NCBI RefSeq assembly: GCF_014773485.1
Contig: NZ_JACXBP010000009.1
Location: 124,001 to 188,000, forward strand
Source: Erwinia aphidicola
GTDB lineage: Bacteria; Pseudomonadota; Gammaproteobacteria; Enterobacterales; Enterobacteriaceae
Direction: 5' to 3'
Length of the DNA: 64,000 bases
Shown here: positions 25,114 through 32,422 of the stretch, in pieces
How positions within the stretch are numbered: position 1 is the first letter of the stretch
How the letters are laid out: every line of letters begins with the position of its first letter
Position numbers and translations under genes: made by a program
The notes under the pieces: generated by a model
Told to the model about the DNA's origin: nothing
The model's input: the letters and a program-made list of their open reading frames with translations, nothing else
The model's database searches: none

Positions 25114-25301
25114 CGCCTGCGGGTCCCGATCCCAGGACCCGCAACTCTCGCATTCCGTTTTTTCTTCCCGTAACAGCTGAAAAAAGTGTGACGCCTGTAG
25201 CAATTTTTAGGCGTAGTGCATATTATTTCGCCACTGAGTGCGCCTGCTTGCCGCTCAACATCCATTACCCTGTTTTCTGTTGAGAATTCTGGACATGCCC
25301 G

Positions 25302-26201
25302 ATGATTAGTCGCCGCCGGTTATTGCTGGGGAGTGGCGCGTTTATGCTTGCCATGAGCACCGATAAATTGTTTGCCCGCCAGGACTTCTATCCGCTGTGG
25401 CCCGACGAACCCCCGGGCGGTGGCGGTCCGAGCGGAGCATTGCGTATTTCCGCTAACGGCTCGTGGTCCAATATCGTCAGCCCGGGGATCCAGCGCTTTC
25501 TGCCGGAGAACCCCAATGGCAAAGCGGTACTGATTGCCGCGGGCGGCGGCTATCGCTGGATTGGCATGGGGCGCGAGGGCTGGCCGGTGGCGCGCTGGCT
25601 CACCAGCAAAGGCTTTACCGCGTATGTGCTGAGCTATCGGCTGCCCGGCGAACACTGGCAGGCCGGTAATCTGGCACCGTTGCAGGATGCGCAGCGTGCG
25701 ATCCGCCTGGTGCGCTCAATGGAGCCGCACGTGCATCTGCTCGGCTTTTCTGCCGGCGGGCATCTGTTCGGCATGGCGGCCGCGCGGCCTGATTTCGCGT
25801 CCTATGCGCCGCAGGACAGCCTCGACCAGATCGTGCCGAAGGTCGACAGCGTCGGGCTTATCTATCCGGTGATCACCCTCGAACCGCCATATACCCATAC
25901 CAATACGCATCTGTCGATGGTGGGCAAAAATCCGTCCCCGGCGGAAGAAGCAAACTGGTCGGTGCAAAACTACGTTACGCGCGCCTACCCCCCCACTTTT
26001 CTCGCCCAGGCGGAGGATGACCGCACCTCGAACCCGGAAAATAGCGTGATCATGCACGATACCTGCCGCAAGGCCGGGGTTCCGGTGCAGATGATCCGTA
26101 TTTCACAGGGCGGGCACGGTTTCGGTCTGGGTAAAGCGGGCACTCCGGCGGCGATTTGGGATGAAGCCTACGCGGTGTGGCTGGCGGCGCGTGCGGGTTG
26201 A
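25302..26201 (+). CDS. Secreted alpha/beta hydrolase (BD-FAE/acetyl esterase-like)
   Basis: A 299-residue hydrolase with a twin-arginine-type leader (ISRRRLLLGSGAFMLAMS), so folded export to the periplasm is likely. The oxyanion-hole region is AAGGGYRWIG, the nucleophile serine lies in LLGFSAGGHLFG (about 148-159), the acid is probably in AEDDRTSNPENS and the histidine is in GGHGFGLG near 271. The family includes acetyl-xylan and other plant-polymer esterases; the substrate is unknown. The TGA stop at 26199-26201 lies inside a dispersed repeat hairpin. Confidence 0.85.
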   Translation: MISRRRLLLGSGAFMLAMSTDKLFARQDFYPLWPDEPPGGGGPSGALRISANGSWSNIVSPGIQRFLPENPNGKAVLIAAGGGYRWIGMGREGWPVARWLTSKGFTAYVLSYRLPGEHWQAGNLAPLQDAQRAIRLVRSMEPHVHLLGFSAGGHLFGMAAARPDFASYAPQDSLDQIVPKVDSVGLIYPVITLEPPYTHTNTHLSMVGKNPSPAEEANWSVQNYVTRAYPPTFLAQAEDDRTSNPENSVIMHDTCRKAGVPVQMIRISQGGHGFGLGKAGTPAAIWDEAYAVWLAARAG

Positions 26202-26294
26202 CCGAAAAAGAGGGTCAACCCCTACGGGAGTTGTAGGGGGCAACCTTTTTTTCCGGTCGCCCCGTGCCGATGATTTCCGGTCACCCCGTGCCGT
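26195..26294. repeat. Dispersed stem-loop repeats overlapping a stop codon
   Basis: Unit one pairs GGTTGACC (26196-26203) with GGTCAACC (26213-26220) and contains the hydrolase stop codon. Unit two (about 26232-26264) has GTAGGGGGCAACC with GGTCGCCCC around a T-rich loop. A partial unit (TTTCCGGTCACCCCGTGCCG) follows. They lie between convergent genes. Confidence 0.8.
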
Positions 26295-26298
26295 CAGA

Positions 26299-27120
26299 TT
26301 AGATCTGTTGCAGGAACGCCAGCAGGTCCTGATTCAACTGCTCCTGGTGGGTAACGGCGAAGCCGTGCGGGGCGTTGTCATACACTTTCAGCTCGGCGCC
26401 TGTGATCATCTCTGCGGCCAGCTTGCCGGTGGCTTCGAACGGCACAATCTGGTCGTTGCTGCCGTGGATCACCAGCGTCGGCACGTTCACTTTTGCGATA
26501 TCCGCGCGGAAATCGGTCTCGGCAAAGGCGGTCACGCAGTCGATGGTGCCTTTCAACGAGGCCAGCAGCGCGATATTCAGCGTCTGCGTTAGCACGCCAT
26601 CGGAGACGGTTTGCCCGGCATTAATGCCGTAAAACGGCGTGGCAAAATCTTTGATAAACTGCGCCCGATCCTGCCGTAACCCGTCGCGAATACCGTCAAA
26701 TACGGCCTTTTCCACCCCTTCCGGATGATCGGCGGTTTTACCGAAGATCGGCGTGACCGCCCCCAGCAGCACCAGCGCGGCAATGCGTTCGCTGCCGTAG
26801 TTGCCGATATAGCGCGACACGTCGCCGCCGCCCATTGAGAAACCGACCAGCGTCACGTCGTGCAGGTCGAGGTGGGTGATCAGGTCGTTGATATCCGAAG
26901 CAAAGGTATCGTAGTCATAGCCTTCCCACGGCTGATCCGAACGGCCAAAGCCACGGCGGTCAAAGGCGATAACGCGGTAGCCGCGCTCGGCAAGGAAATT
27001 CATCTGGCTGTCCCACATATCGGCATCCAGCGGCCAGCCGTGGCTGAACAGGACCGGCTTGCCCGTGCCCCAGTCTTTGAAATAAATTTGCGTGCCGTCA
27101 GCCGTGTTAAATGTGCTCAT
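26299..27120 (-). CDS. Alpha/beta hydrolase, non-haem chloroperoxidase/arylesterase type
   Basis: A 273-residue cytoplasmic hydrolase. SHGWPLDADMW (oxyanion region, about 26-36), VGFSMGGGDVSRYIG (nucleophile Ser near 95), HGSNDQIVPFEATG (acid) and NAPHGFAVTHQEQLN (His near 254) give a complete triad in the order typical of cofactor-free haloperoxidases and arylesterases. GAGGAGAC before the ATG is a strong ribosome site. No operon partner is seen. Confidence 0.92.
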   Translation of the reverse strand: MSTFNTADGTQIYFKDWGTGKPVLFSHGWPLDADMWDSQMNFLAERGYRVIAFDRRGFGRSDQPWEGYDYDTFASDINDLITHLDLHDVTLVGFSMGGGDVSRYIGNYGSERIAALVLLGAVTPIFGKTADHPEGVEKAVFDGIRDGLRQDRAQFIKDFATPFYGINAGQTVSDGVLTQTLNIALLASLKGTIDCVTAFAETDFRADIAKVNVPTLVIHGSNDQIVPFEATGKLAAEMITGAELKVYDNAPHGFAVTHQEQLNQDLLAFLQQI

Positions 27121-27152
27121 TCTGTCTCCTCAAAGGGTGAATGTGGTGAAGT

Positions 27153-27205
27153 AGTCGCTATCGTGACTCCCCTAAAAAGTATAGTGACAAGGCAACAATT
27201 TTGAA
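27153..27205 (-). promoter_or_regulatory. Promoter and operator-like site of the chloroperoxidase-type gene
   Basis: On the minus strand TTCAAA (27200-27205) and TATACT (27178-27183) are 16 bases apart. Just downstream, 27153-27168 (AGTCGCTATCGTGACT) is a 12-of-16 palindrome, and GTCAC(T/G)AT occurs twice around the -10. This suggests repression by an unlinked regulator. Confidence 0.5.
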
Positions 27206-27224
27206 GCACAGCCGGGCAAACGGC

Positions 27225-27308
27225 ATGGCCGCCAATTATGCCTACAGGCTGGAGCACAAAGCCCCGGCGGTCCCAGGAGTTAACTACTGGCTTTATGCGT
27301 TCGTATAA
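27225..27308 (+). CDS. Possible 27-residue small ORF ending in a terminator
   Basis: An ATG at 27225 opens a short frame that begins MAANYAYRLEHK and ends NYWLYAFV, with its TAA inside the hairpin at 27289-27312. A TTG nine codons upstream could extend it. There is no clear ribosome site, so it could equally be a small RNA gene or a remnant. I do not recognise it. Confidence 0.25.
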   Translation: MAANYAYRLEHKAPAVPGVNYWLYAFV

Positions 27309-27320
27309 GGCCTTTTTTTT
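27289..27320 (+). terminator. Rho-independent terminator without an obvious gene
   Basis: GGCTTTATG pairs with TATAAGGCC (with G-U pairs) around CGTTCG and is followed by eight T. It points along the plus strand, yet no sizeable plus-strand gene lies upstream, so it marks a small transcript or a lost gene. Confidence 0.6.
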
Positions 27321-27376
27321 ATCTATTTATACATTTAAAGCTCATAAGTGACATATGGCACGCGCGATAGACTAAT

Positions 27377-27403
27377 ATTGAGATATATTATTAAGTCCTC
27401 AAT
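27377..27403. promoter_or_regulatory. Inverted repeat before hipB
   Basis: ATTGAG at 27377-27382 and CTCAAT at 27398-27403 flank an AT-rich core containing TATATT. It ends 15 bases before the hipB ATG. This is where HipB-type antitoxins usually autorepress; the arms are short, so this is tentative. Confidence 0.4.
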
Positions 27404-27418
27404 TTTTAAGGGTCAAAT

Positions 27419-27745
27419 ATGAGCCATCAGAAACCCTTTGTTATCTCCTTGAAGCTGCAAACCATCGCCACCCAGCTCAATGAGCTTAAGCAAGAGTTGC
27501 AGCAGGCAGAGCAGGATCAGCTTTCGCAGCTGGCTCAGCATAAAATTACATCGCTTGCGGCGCTGGGAGCCCAGCTGAATGAGAGGCGTAAAGCGCTGGG
27601 CCTGGATATTGCTACGCTGGAGTTGCAAACCGGGATCTCAGCCTCGACTCTCAAGCGCCTGTTTAAAGATCCTGAGCAAGTGAAGTTTGGCAGTGTCTAT
27701 GCGGTAGCTGCCGCGCTGGGAGTGTCACTGTGCGCCGTCGTTTAA
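27419..27745 (+). CDS. hipB: HipB-like HTH antitoxin/repressor of a HipBST system
   Basis: A 108-residue protein. The C-terminal half is an XRE/HipB HTH (IATLELQTGISASTLKRLFK with LGVSLCAVV), and residues 10-45 form a Gln/Leu-rich helix likely to be a coiled coil. In HipBST systems HipB binds the operator and, with HipS and HipT, forms the autoregulatory complex. The end overlaps the GTG start of hipS by 16 bases. The identification rests mainly on gene order and on the two downstream partners. Confidence 0.8.
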   Translation: MSHQKPFVISLKLQTIATQLNELKQELQQAEQDQLSQLAQHKITSLAALGAQLNERRKALGLDIATLELQTGISASTLKRLFKDPEQVKFGSVYAVAAALGVSLCAVV

Positions 27746-28044
27746 CGGTGTGGCTGTACGATGAGGCCGTCGGCGTGCTTTCTCAGGAAGACAACGGCTA
27801 CCTGTTTGCCTACCGTCCGGATTATTTTGGCCCGGCACTGTCACTCAGCCTGCCGGTGAGTAAAGGAAGATTCCCCAGCACCACGCTGCACCCGTTTTTT
27901 GTTTCTTTGGCCCCGGAGGGCTGGCTGAAAATGCGCTACAGCCAGCTACAAAAAATTGATGAGCAGGATCTGCTCGGCTTGCTGCTGCATAACGGTGAGA
28001 ACCTGATTGGCGCGGTACGCATCAGCGCTGAGGAAACATCATGA
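27730..28044 (+). CDS. hipS: HipS-like antitoxin (detached HipA N-terminal subdomain)
   Basis: A 104-residue protein equal to the N-terminal subdomain of HipA: RLTVWLYDEAVGVLSQEDNG at the start, FAYRPDYFG, LSLSLPVSKGRF, then FFVSLAPEGWLK. In canonical HipA this piece is fused to the kinase; here it is a separate gene, as in the HipBST module where HipS is the antitoxin. The start is a GTG inside the hipB 3' end, and the stop overlaps the hipT ATG by four bases, so production is translationally coupled. Confidence 0.85.
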   Translation: MRRRLTVWLYDEAVGVLSQEDNGYLFAYRPDYFGPALSLSLPVSKGRFPSTTLHPFFVSLAPEGWLKMRYSQLQKIDEQDLLGLLLHNGENLIGAVRISAEETS

Positions 28045-29078
28045 ATCGGTGTCGAATCCTGCTGACCCGGCTGGAGTCGGAGGCAGAACAGACCTCAGGC
28101 TATTCAACCAGGGGGATGAAAAAACTGACAGGGAGCGCGCGCGTTGAGCCCTATCTGGGCTTTACCCGGACGCAGTTCGTACAGCAGTTGCCGCAGCAGC
28201 AGCGGGGTATGAGTATCTCGGGTTACCAGCCGAAACTGCAGCTGGTATTGCGGCAGCGCGACTTTGCCGTGGTGGGCTATCAGGGCGACTACATCCTTAA
28301 GCCATCACCCGTTGAGTTTCCCCATCTGGCTGAAAATGAACATGCCACCATGACCTTGATGGCACGCCTCGGATTCGACGTACCTGCGCACGGACTGCTG
28401 CCCTTCCGGCCTGAACACCCGGATGATGACATTGAATATGCTTTCGTTATCCGTCGTTTTGACCGCGACAGAGAGGGTCATGCACTGCATCAGGAGCCGC
28501 TGGATGCGGCGATGAACGTCGGTGAAAAGTACGGGAAATACCGCGATGACGGTCTTCCGTGGGTAAGCTATCAGCAGATCGCGCAGTTCCTCATTCAGCA
28601 CGTCAACGATAACCTGGCGTTTAAAATCGACCTGCTGCGGCGCATTATTTATGCTTATCTACTGGGCAATAACGATATGCATCTGCGCAACTTTGGCCTG
28701 CTGCATCCGCGTGGCGCTGCGCCACAGTTGTCGCCTCTGTATGATTTTGTCTCGGTGGCGCCTTTCTCTGCTTATTTTCAAAGCAGCTATCTGGCACTGC
28801 CTCTGCTGGCCTGTGAAGAGGGCGGCAGAGAGCTGGCGGCTGGATTCACCACCCAGTATGGAGAGTATCTCGGGATGGATTTCCTGACACTCGGGCTGAT
28901 TATGGGGCTGAGCCGCAAGCTGGTGGTTGCACTGCTCGCTAACTTGCTGAAAGAGCAGCAGCAGGTGGAAACGACCTATAACGAATCATTTATGCAGCCA
29001 GAAGCGGTGGCCGCCGTGTTGCAGTGTTATCGCCAACGCCTGAGCCGCCTGCAAATAGTGGATGAGCCAGCGCTGTAA
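28041..29078 (+). CDS. hipT: HipT-like serine/threonine kinase toxin
   Basis: A 345-residue HipA-fold kinase lacking the N-terminal subdomain. SISGYQPKLQL (about 54-64) matches the glycine-rich loop with the Ser-Ile-Ser autophosphorylation motif described for HipT. DYILKPSP gives the ATP-binding Lys, EYAFVIRRFDRD the hinge, GNNDMHLRNFGL the catalytic loop (Asp and Asn), and LSPLYDFVSV the DFG-equivalent. All key residues appear intact. The characterised HipT phosphorylates tryptophanyl-tRNA synthetase; whether this one does is inference. Confidence 0.85.
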   Translation: MNRCRILLTRLESEAEQTSGYSTRGMKKLTGSARVEPYLGFTRTQFVQQLPQQQRGMSISGYQPKLQLVLRQRDFAVVGYQGDYILKPSPVEFPHLAENEHATMTLMARLGFDVPAHGLLPFRPEHPDDDIEYAFVIRRFDRDREGHALHQEPLDAAMNVGEKYGKYRDDGLPWVSYQQIAQFLIQHVNDNLAFKIDLLRRIIYAYLLGNNDMHLRNFGLLHPRGAAPQLSPLYDFVSVAPFSAYFQSSYLALPLLACEEGGRELAAGFTTQYGEYLGMDFLTLGLIMGLSRKLVVALLANLLKEQQQVETTYNESFMQPEAVAAVLQCYRQRLSRLQIVDEPAL

Positions 29079-29083
29079 GTAGC

Positions 29084-29103
29084 GGGTCAGGCGTGCCTGA
29101 CCC
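29084..29103. repeat. Dispersed palindromic repeat (20 bp)
   Basis: GGGTCAGGCGTGCCTGACCC, a near-perfect palindrome followed by CCTACG, lies six bases after the hipT stop and may terminate the operon. Confidence 0.7.
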
Positions 29104-29109
29104 CTACGC

Positions 29110-29235
29110 TTATTTGTGAGCCGCCTCGGTTAACTCAATGGCAGAACGGATTTCAAACAGCGTCTGTGGCATATAAGACACTGCATAAACCAAGCCGTCG
29201 CTTTTAGGGCTTGACGGGCTAACTAAATCAGGATG
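29110..29235 (-). pseudogene. Possible C-terminal gene remnant
   Basis: The minus strand encodes about 40 codons ending in a TAA at 29110-29112, with SDGLVYAVSYMPQTLFEIRS then AIELTEAAHK. The composition looks protein-like, but there is no start or upstream domain. I do not recognise the family; it may be a scrap left by a deletion at this toxin-antitoxin hotspot. Confidence 0.25.
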
Positions 29236-29277
29236 ATTTATTATGATTAAAATTGAATCGTTTATGAGGCATCCGTT

Positions 29278-29559
29278 TTGGGGCAATCAAACACACGCGT
29301 CGTTACTGCGCATGTACCGATTGAAATGGCAGAAAAGCTGGACCTGCTGGCGACGAGCTATGATCGTTCCACGGGGTGGTTGGTGAAGCAGGCAATACAA
29401 GCCATGATCGATCAGGAAGAGCGGCGCCATCAGATGACGCTGGAAGCGCTGGCTGCGGTAGATGAGGGGCGTGTCGTTGCCCATGATGACGTGATGAAAT
29501 GGGCAAATAGCTTAAGTACGGACTCGCCGCTGGCGCTGCCAAAAGCTGGACGTAAGTAA
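29278..29559 (+). CDS. Ribbon-helix-helix (CopG/ParD-like) antitoxin
   Basis: A 93-residue protein with an N-terminal RHH domain (RVVTAHVPIEMAEKLDLLAT, then RSTGWLVKQAIQAMI) and a longer acidic C-terminal tail that would wrap a ParE-type toxin. The start is a TTG at 29278, supported by GAGG eight bases upstream and by the family's usual beginning. Its stop overlaps the ATG of a toxin remnant (TAATG). Because the toxin is broken, it is now an orphan antitoxin. Confidence 0.8.
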   Translation: MGQSNTRVVTAHVPIEMAEKLDLLATSYDRSTGWLVKQAIQAMIDQEERRHQMTLEALAAVDEGRVVAHDDVMKWANSLSTDSPLALPKAGRK

Positions 29560-29617
29560 TGCATTTTGTCTGGACGGAACCCGCCATCGAAGATGTAGAA
29601 TGCGTTACCTGGCCGCG
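29559..29617 (+). pseudogene. Truncated ParE/RelE-type toxin gene
   Basis: The ATG overlapping the antitoxin stop begins MHFVWTEPAIEDVE, the usual first strand and helix of ParE-like toxins. After about 14 codons the similarity ends and the frame runs through unrelated sequence and a dispersed repeat. All catalytic and core parts are missing, so the toxin is inactive. Confidence 0.6.
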
Positions 29618-29661
29618 TAGCGGTTCGGCGTTAACCCAACATATAGCACATAAATTTGTAG

Positions 29662-29690
29662 GGGCGGACCTTCTTTTTCGGTCCGCCCGC
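29662..29690. repeat. Dispersed stem-loop repeat
   Basis: GGCGGACC pairs with GGTCCGCC around TTCTTTTTC. The unit begins GTAGGGG like its relatives and lies near the breakpoint of the truncated toxin gene. Confidence 0.75.
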
Positions 29691-29723
29691 TGTGCGATCA
29701 CACATCGGGCAGCACGCGCTTTT

Positions 29724-29777
29724 GGCTCCGGTAAATTTGTTCTATTCTGTGGAAAAACCGTTTCATTTACCGGAGCC
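29724..29777. promoter_or_regulatory. 13-bp inverted repeat flanking the lacI-type promoter
   Basis: GGCTCCGGTAAAT at 29724-29736 is exactly complementary to ATTTACCGGAGCC at 29765-29777, with 28 bases between. A -10-like TATTCT (29743-29748) lies inside. Each arm contains TTACCGG, like half of a GntR/LacI-type operator. Autoregulation by the LacI-family protein starting at 29795 is the simplest reading. Confidence 0.5.
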
Positions 29778-29794
29778 TCCGCGCTGAATTCATA

Positions 29795-30859
29795 ATGAAA
29801 AATACCGTGCCAGCGAAGCAGACCCAGAAAGCCACCGCCAGCGATGTTGCCCTGCTGGCTGGCGTATCGAAGTGGACCGTGCTGCGGGCGTTTAAACCCG
29901 ATGCATCTATCTCGCCGCTGGCGCGCGAAGCCGTACTGGCCGCCGCGAAAAAGCTCGGCTTCCGCCCTAATCTGCTGGCGCGCAGCCTGAAGCAGCGCAA
30001 AACTCACATTATTGGCGTTGTCGCCGACGAGTTTAGTAACCCTCATACCCTGAAGATGCTGAATGAAGTGACGCGCCAGCTCAACGCGCGCGGCTATATG
30101 GCGCTGCTGCTGAACGTCGATTCTGAAGCGAACTACCACTCGGTACTGCAGATGGCCGGGCAGCTGCAGGTGGATGCGCTGCTGTTCCTCGCCACGATTT
30201 TCAGCGACGAGCTGATTGTGGCGATGGAAGAGCTGCATCAGATCCCCAGCATTCACGTGTGCCGCAGTACCGATAACGCGGATATCGAAGTGGTCAGCGT
30301 TGACGGTTTTGCTGCGGGCGCAGAGATCGGCAGGCTGCTGCTGTCGCAGGGCTATCAGCGCTTCGGCTATATGAAGGGGCGCGACACGGCGTCGAGCCAG
30401 CTGATGCGTATGGAAGGCTATGCCGCGGCGCTGGATGCGGCGAAGAAGCCGCTGGATAAGGTGCTGGTGGCGGGGCATTACGACCGCGAGCTGGCGTACC
30501 AGCAGATGATGGCCTATCTGAAACGTACGCGCGCTGCGGAGCGCATAGAGGCGCTGTTCTGTGAGAATGACGTGCTGGCATTTGGCGCGATGCAGGCGAT
30601 CCGCGACTTCGGCGAAGGGGCGCATATCGGCGTGGTGGGGTTTGACGATGTCGGCGAGGCCAGCTCGTCAATGTGGAGCCTGACCACCTGGGCGCAGCGC
30701 TGCGACCTGCAAATCGCCGAGGCGCTGAACCGCCTGCTGGACGATCGCGCCGATGAAAATGGCGCATGGAGTCAGGGCGAGCTCCAGGTTCGCCACTCGC
30801 ACCTCAGCCGCGTGGCCCACGGTGCGCTGCATAAATGCGGCTGTGCCAGCCGCAGCTGA
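29795..30859 (+). CDS. LacI/GalR-family transcriptional regulator
   Basis: A 354-residue repressor: LacI HTH at about 14-60 (ATASDVALLAGVSKWTVLRA, then GFRPNLLARSLKQRKT), followed by a type I periplasmic-binding-fold sensor domain (HIIGVVADEFSNPHTLKMLN, IEALFCENDVLAFGAMQAI, GVVGFDDV). The C-terminus holds a short Cys-containing tail (KCGCASRS). No sugar genes are adjacent, so it is an orphan regulator acting elsewhere. The inverted repeat upstream is its likely operator. Confidence 0.92.
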   Translation: MKNTVPAKQTQKATASDVALLAGVSKWTVLRAFKPDASISPLAREAVLAAAKKLGFRPNLLARSLKQRKTHIIGVVADEFSNPHTLKMLNEVTRQLNARGYMALLLNVDSEANYHSVLQMAGQLQVDALLFLATIFSDELIVAMEELHQIPSIHVCRSTDNADIEVVSVDGFAAGAEIGRLLLSQGYQRFGYMKGRDTASSQLMRMEGYAAALDAAKKPLDKVLVAGHYDRELAYQQMMAYLKRTRAAERIEALFCENDVLAFGAMQAIRDFGEGAHIGVVGFDDVGEASSSMWSLTTWAQRCDLQIAEALNRLLDDRADENGAWSQGELQVRHSHLSRVAHGALHKCGCASRS

Positions 30860-30881
30860 AGAGGCGCTGGGTCGCGATCAA

Positions 30882-30909
30882 AAAAGCCAGCAGGATCCTG
30901 CTGGCTTTT
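30882..30909. terminator. Bidirectional terminator between lacI-type gene and gor
   Basis: A perfect 28-base palindrome, AAAAGCCAGCAGGA and its complement, ending in T-runs on both strands. It separates two convergent genes. Confidence 0.9.
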
Positions 30910-30926
30910 AGTGTTTCAGCGTCTAC

Positions 30927-32279
30927 TTAGCGCATCGTCACGAACTCTTCCGCACCGGTCGGGTGGATCGCCACGGTGTTGTCGAAGTCTTTCTTGGTGG
31001 CGCCCATCTTCAGCGCCACCGCGAAGCCCTGCAGCATTTCGTCCATGCCGTAGCCGATGCCGTGGATGCCGACAATCTTCTCATCGGCACCGACGCACAC
31101 CAGCTTCATGCGGCACGGCTGGCGATGCTGGGTAACGGCGGTATACATCGCGGTAAACGCCGATTTGTACACTTTCACCTGGTCATCACCAAACTTCTCA
31201 CGCGCTTCCGGCTCGCTCAGGCCGACCGTGCCGATTGGCGGGTGGCTGAACACCACGGTGGGCACGTTGCTGTAGTCCAGATGCTCGTCCGGCTTGTTGT
31301 TAAACAGGCGCTCGGACAGGCGACGGCCCGCCGCGACTGCGACCGGGGTCAGCTCGACCGCGCCGGTGTTATCGCCCACCGCGTAAATCCCTTTTACATT
31401 GGTGTTCTGGTATTTATCAACGCTGATGTAACCCTTTTCGTTCAGTTTCACGCCGGTCACATCAAGGTTCAGGTTGTCGGTCATCGGCTCACGGCCAATC
31501 GCCCACACCAGGCAGTCCACGGTCTGCTCTTTACCGTTTTCCAGCTGTAAGGTGAGGCTACCATCGGCATTTTTCACTACCGCTTTCGGGATCGATTCGG
31601 TGTGCAGCGTCGGGCCTTCGGTGTTCATGACTTCCACCAGCGTGTCGACGATCAGCGGATCGAAGCTGCGCAGCGGCGCGTGTTTACGCACGAACAGGTG
31701 CGTTTCAGAACCCAGCGCGTTGACCACACCGGCAATTTCGACGGCGATATAGCCTGCACCGACGACGGCGGTGCGTTTTGGCAGCGCCTGCAGCTCGAAG
31801 AAGCCGTCAGAGTTAATGCCGTATTCCGCGCCTGGGATGTTTGGCTGGCTCGGGCGGCCGCCGGTGGCGATCAGAATATGGTCGGCGGTAATCTTCTCGC
31901 CGTTCACTTCAACGGTGTGTGCATCAACAAAGCGCGCGTAGCCTTTAATCACGTCGACTTTATTTTTGCCCAGCACGTTGTCGTACGAGCTGTGGATACG
32001 GTCGATATAGGCGCTGCGGTTTTTCACCAGCACGTCCCAGTTGAACTGGTTTACGGTGGTATCAAAGCCGTAGTCCGGGCCGTAGTTGTGGATAGCTTCG
32101 GCGATCTGCGCCGCGTGCCACATAACTTTCTTCGGAACGCAACCGACGTTCACGCAGGTGCCGCCGAGCTCTTTTGCTTCAATCAGTGCACACTTCTGTC
32201 CGTACATGGCCGCACGGTTAATGGAGGCGATACCGCCGCTGCCGCCGCCGATGGCAAGGTAGTCATAATGTTTGGTCAT
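30927..32279 (-). CDS. gor: Glutathione reductase
   Basis: A 450-residue cytoplasmic FAD enzyme that reduces glutathione disulfide with NADPH; the length equals E. coli Gor. The FAD loop GGGSGGIAS is at 11-19, the redox-active disulfide C42/C47 lies in [13 protein letters not shown], the NADPH-binding loop is [12 protein letters not shown] near 175, and the catalytic histidine lies in [10 protein letters not shown] near 439. It keeps its enterobacterial place beside rlmJ, though rnz has been inserted between them here. Confidence 0.97.
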   Translation of the reverse strand: MTKHYDYLAIGGGSGGIASINRAAMYGQKCALIEAKELGGTCVNVGCVPKKVMWHAAQIAEAIHNYGPDYGFDTTVNQFNWDVLVKNRSAYIDRIHSSYDNVLGKNKVDVIKGYARFVDAHTVEVNGEKITADHILIATGGRPSQPNIPGAEYGINSDGFFELQALPKRTAVVGAGYIAVEIAGVVNALGSETHLFVRKHAPLRSFDPLIVDTLVEVMNTEGPTLHTESIPKAVVKNADGSLTLQLENGKEQTVDCLVWAIGREPMTDNLNLDVTGVKLNEKGYISVDKYQNTNVKGIYAVGDNTGAVELTPVAVAAGRRLSERLFNNKPDEHLDYSNVPTVVFSHPPIGTVGLSEPEAREKFGDDQVKVYKSAFTAMYTAVTQHRQPCRMKLVCVGADEKIVGIHGIGYGMDEMLQGFAVALKMGATKKDFDNTVAIHPTGAEEFVTMR

Positions 32280-32422
32280 CGAGTCTTCCAGTTCAGTAAG
32301 TGAGTTAAATCAGCTGGCGTAGAGTGTAACGCTACAAGGTGAAAAGCCGCAAAGGTTGCGTCTATGATTGTGATAGCCTCATACCGATTATCATTGTCAC
32401 TTTTCGCTAAAGGATGACAGTT

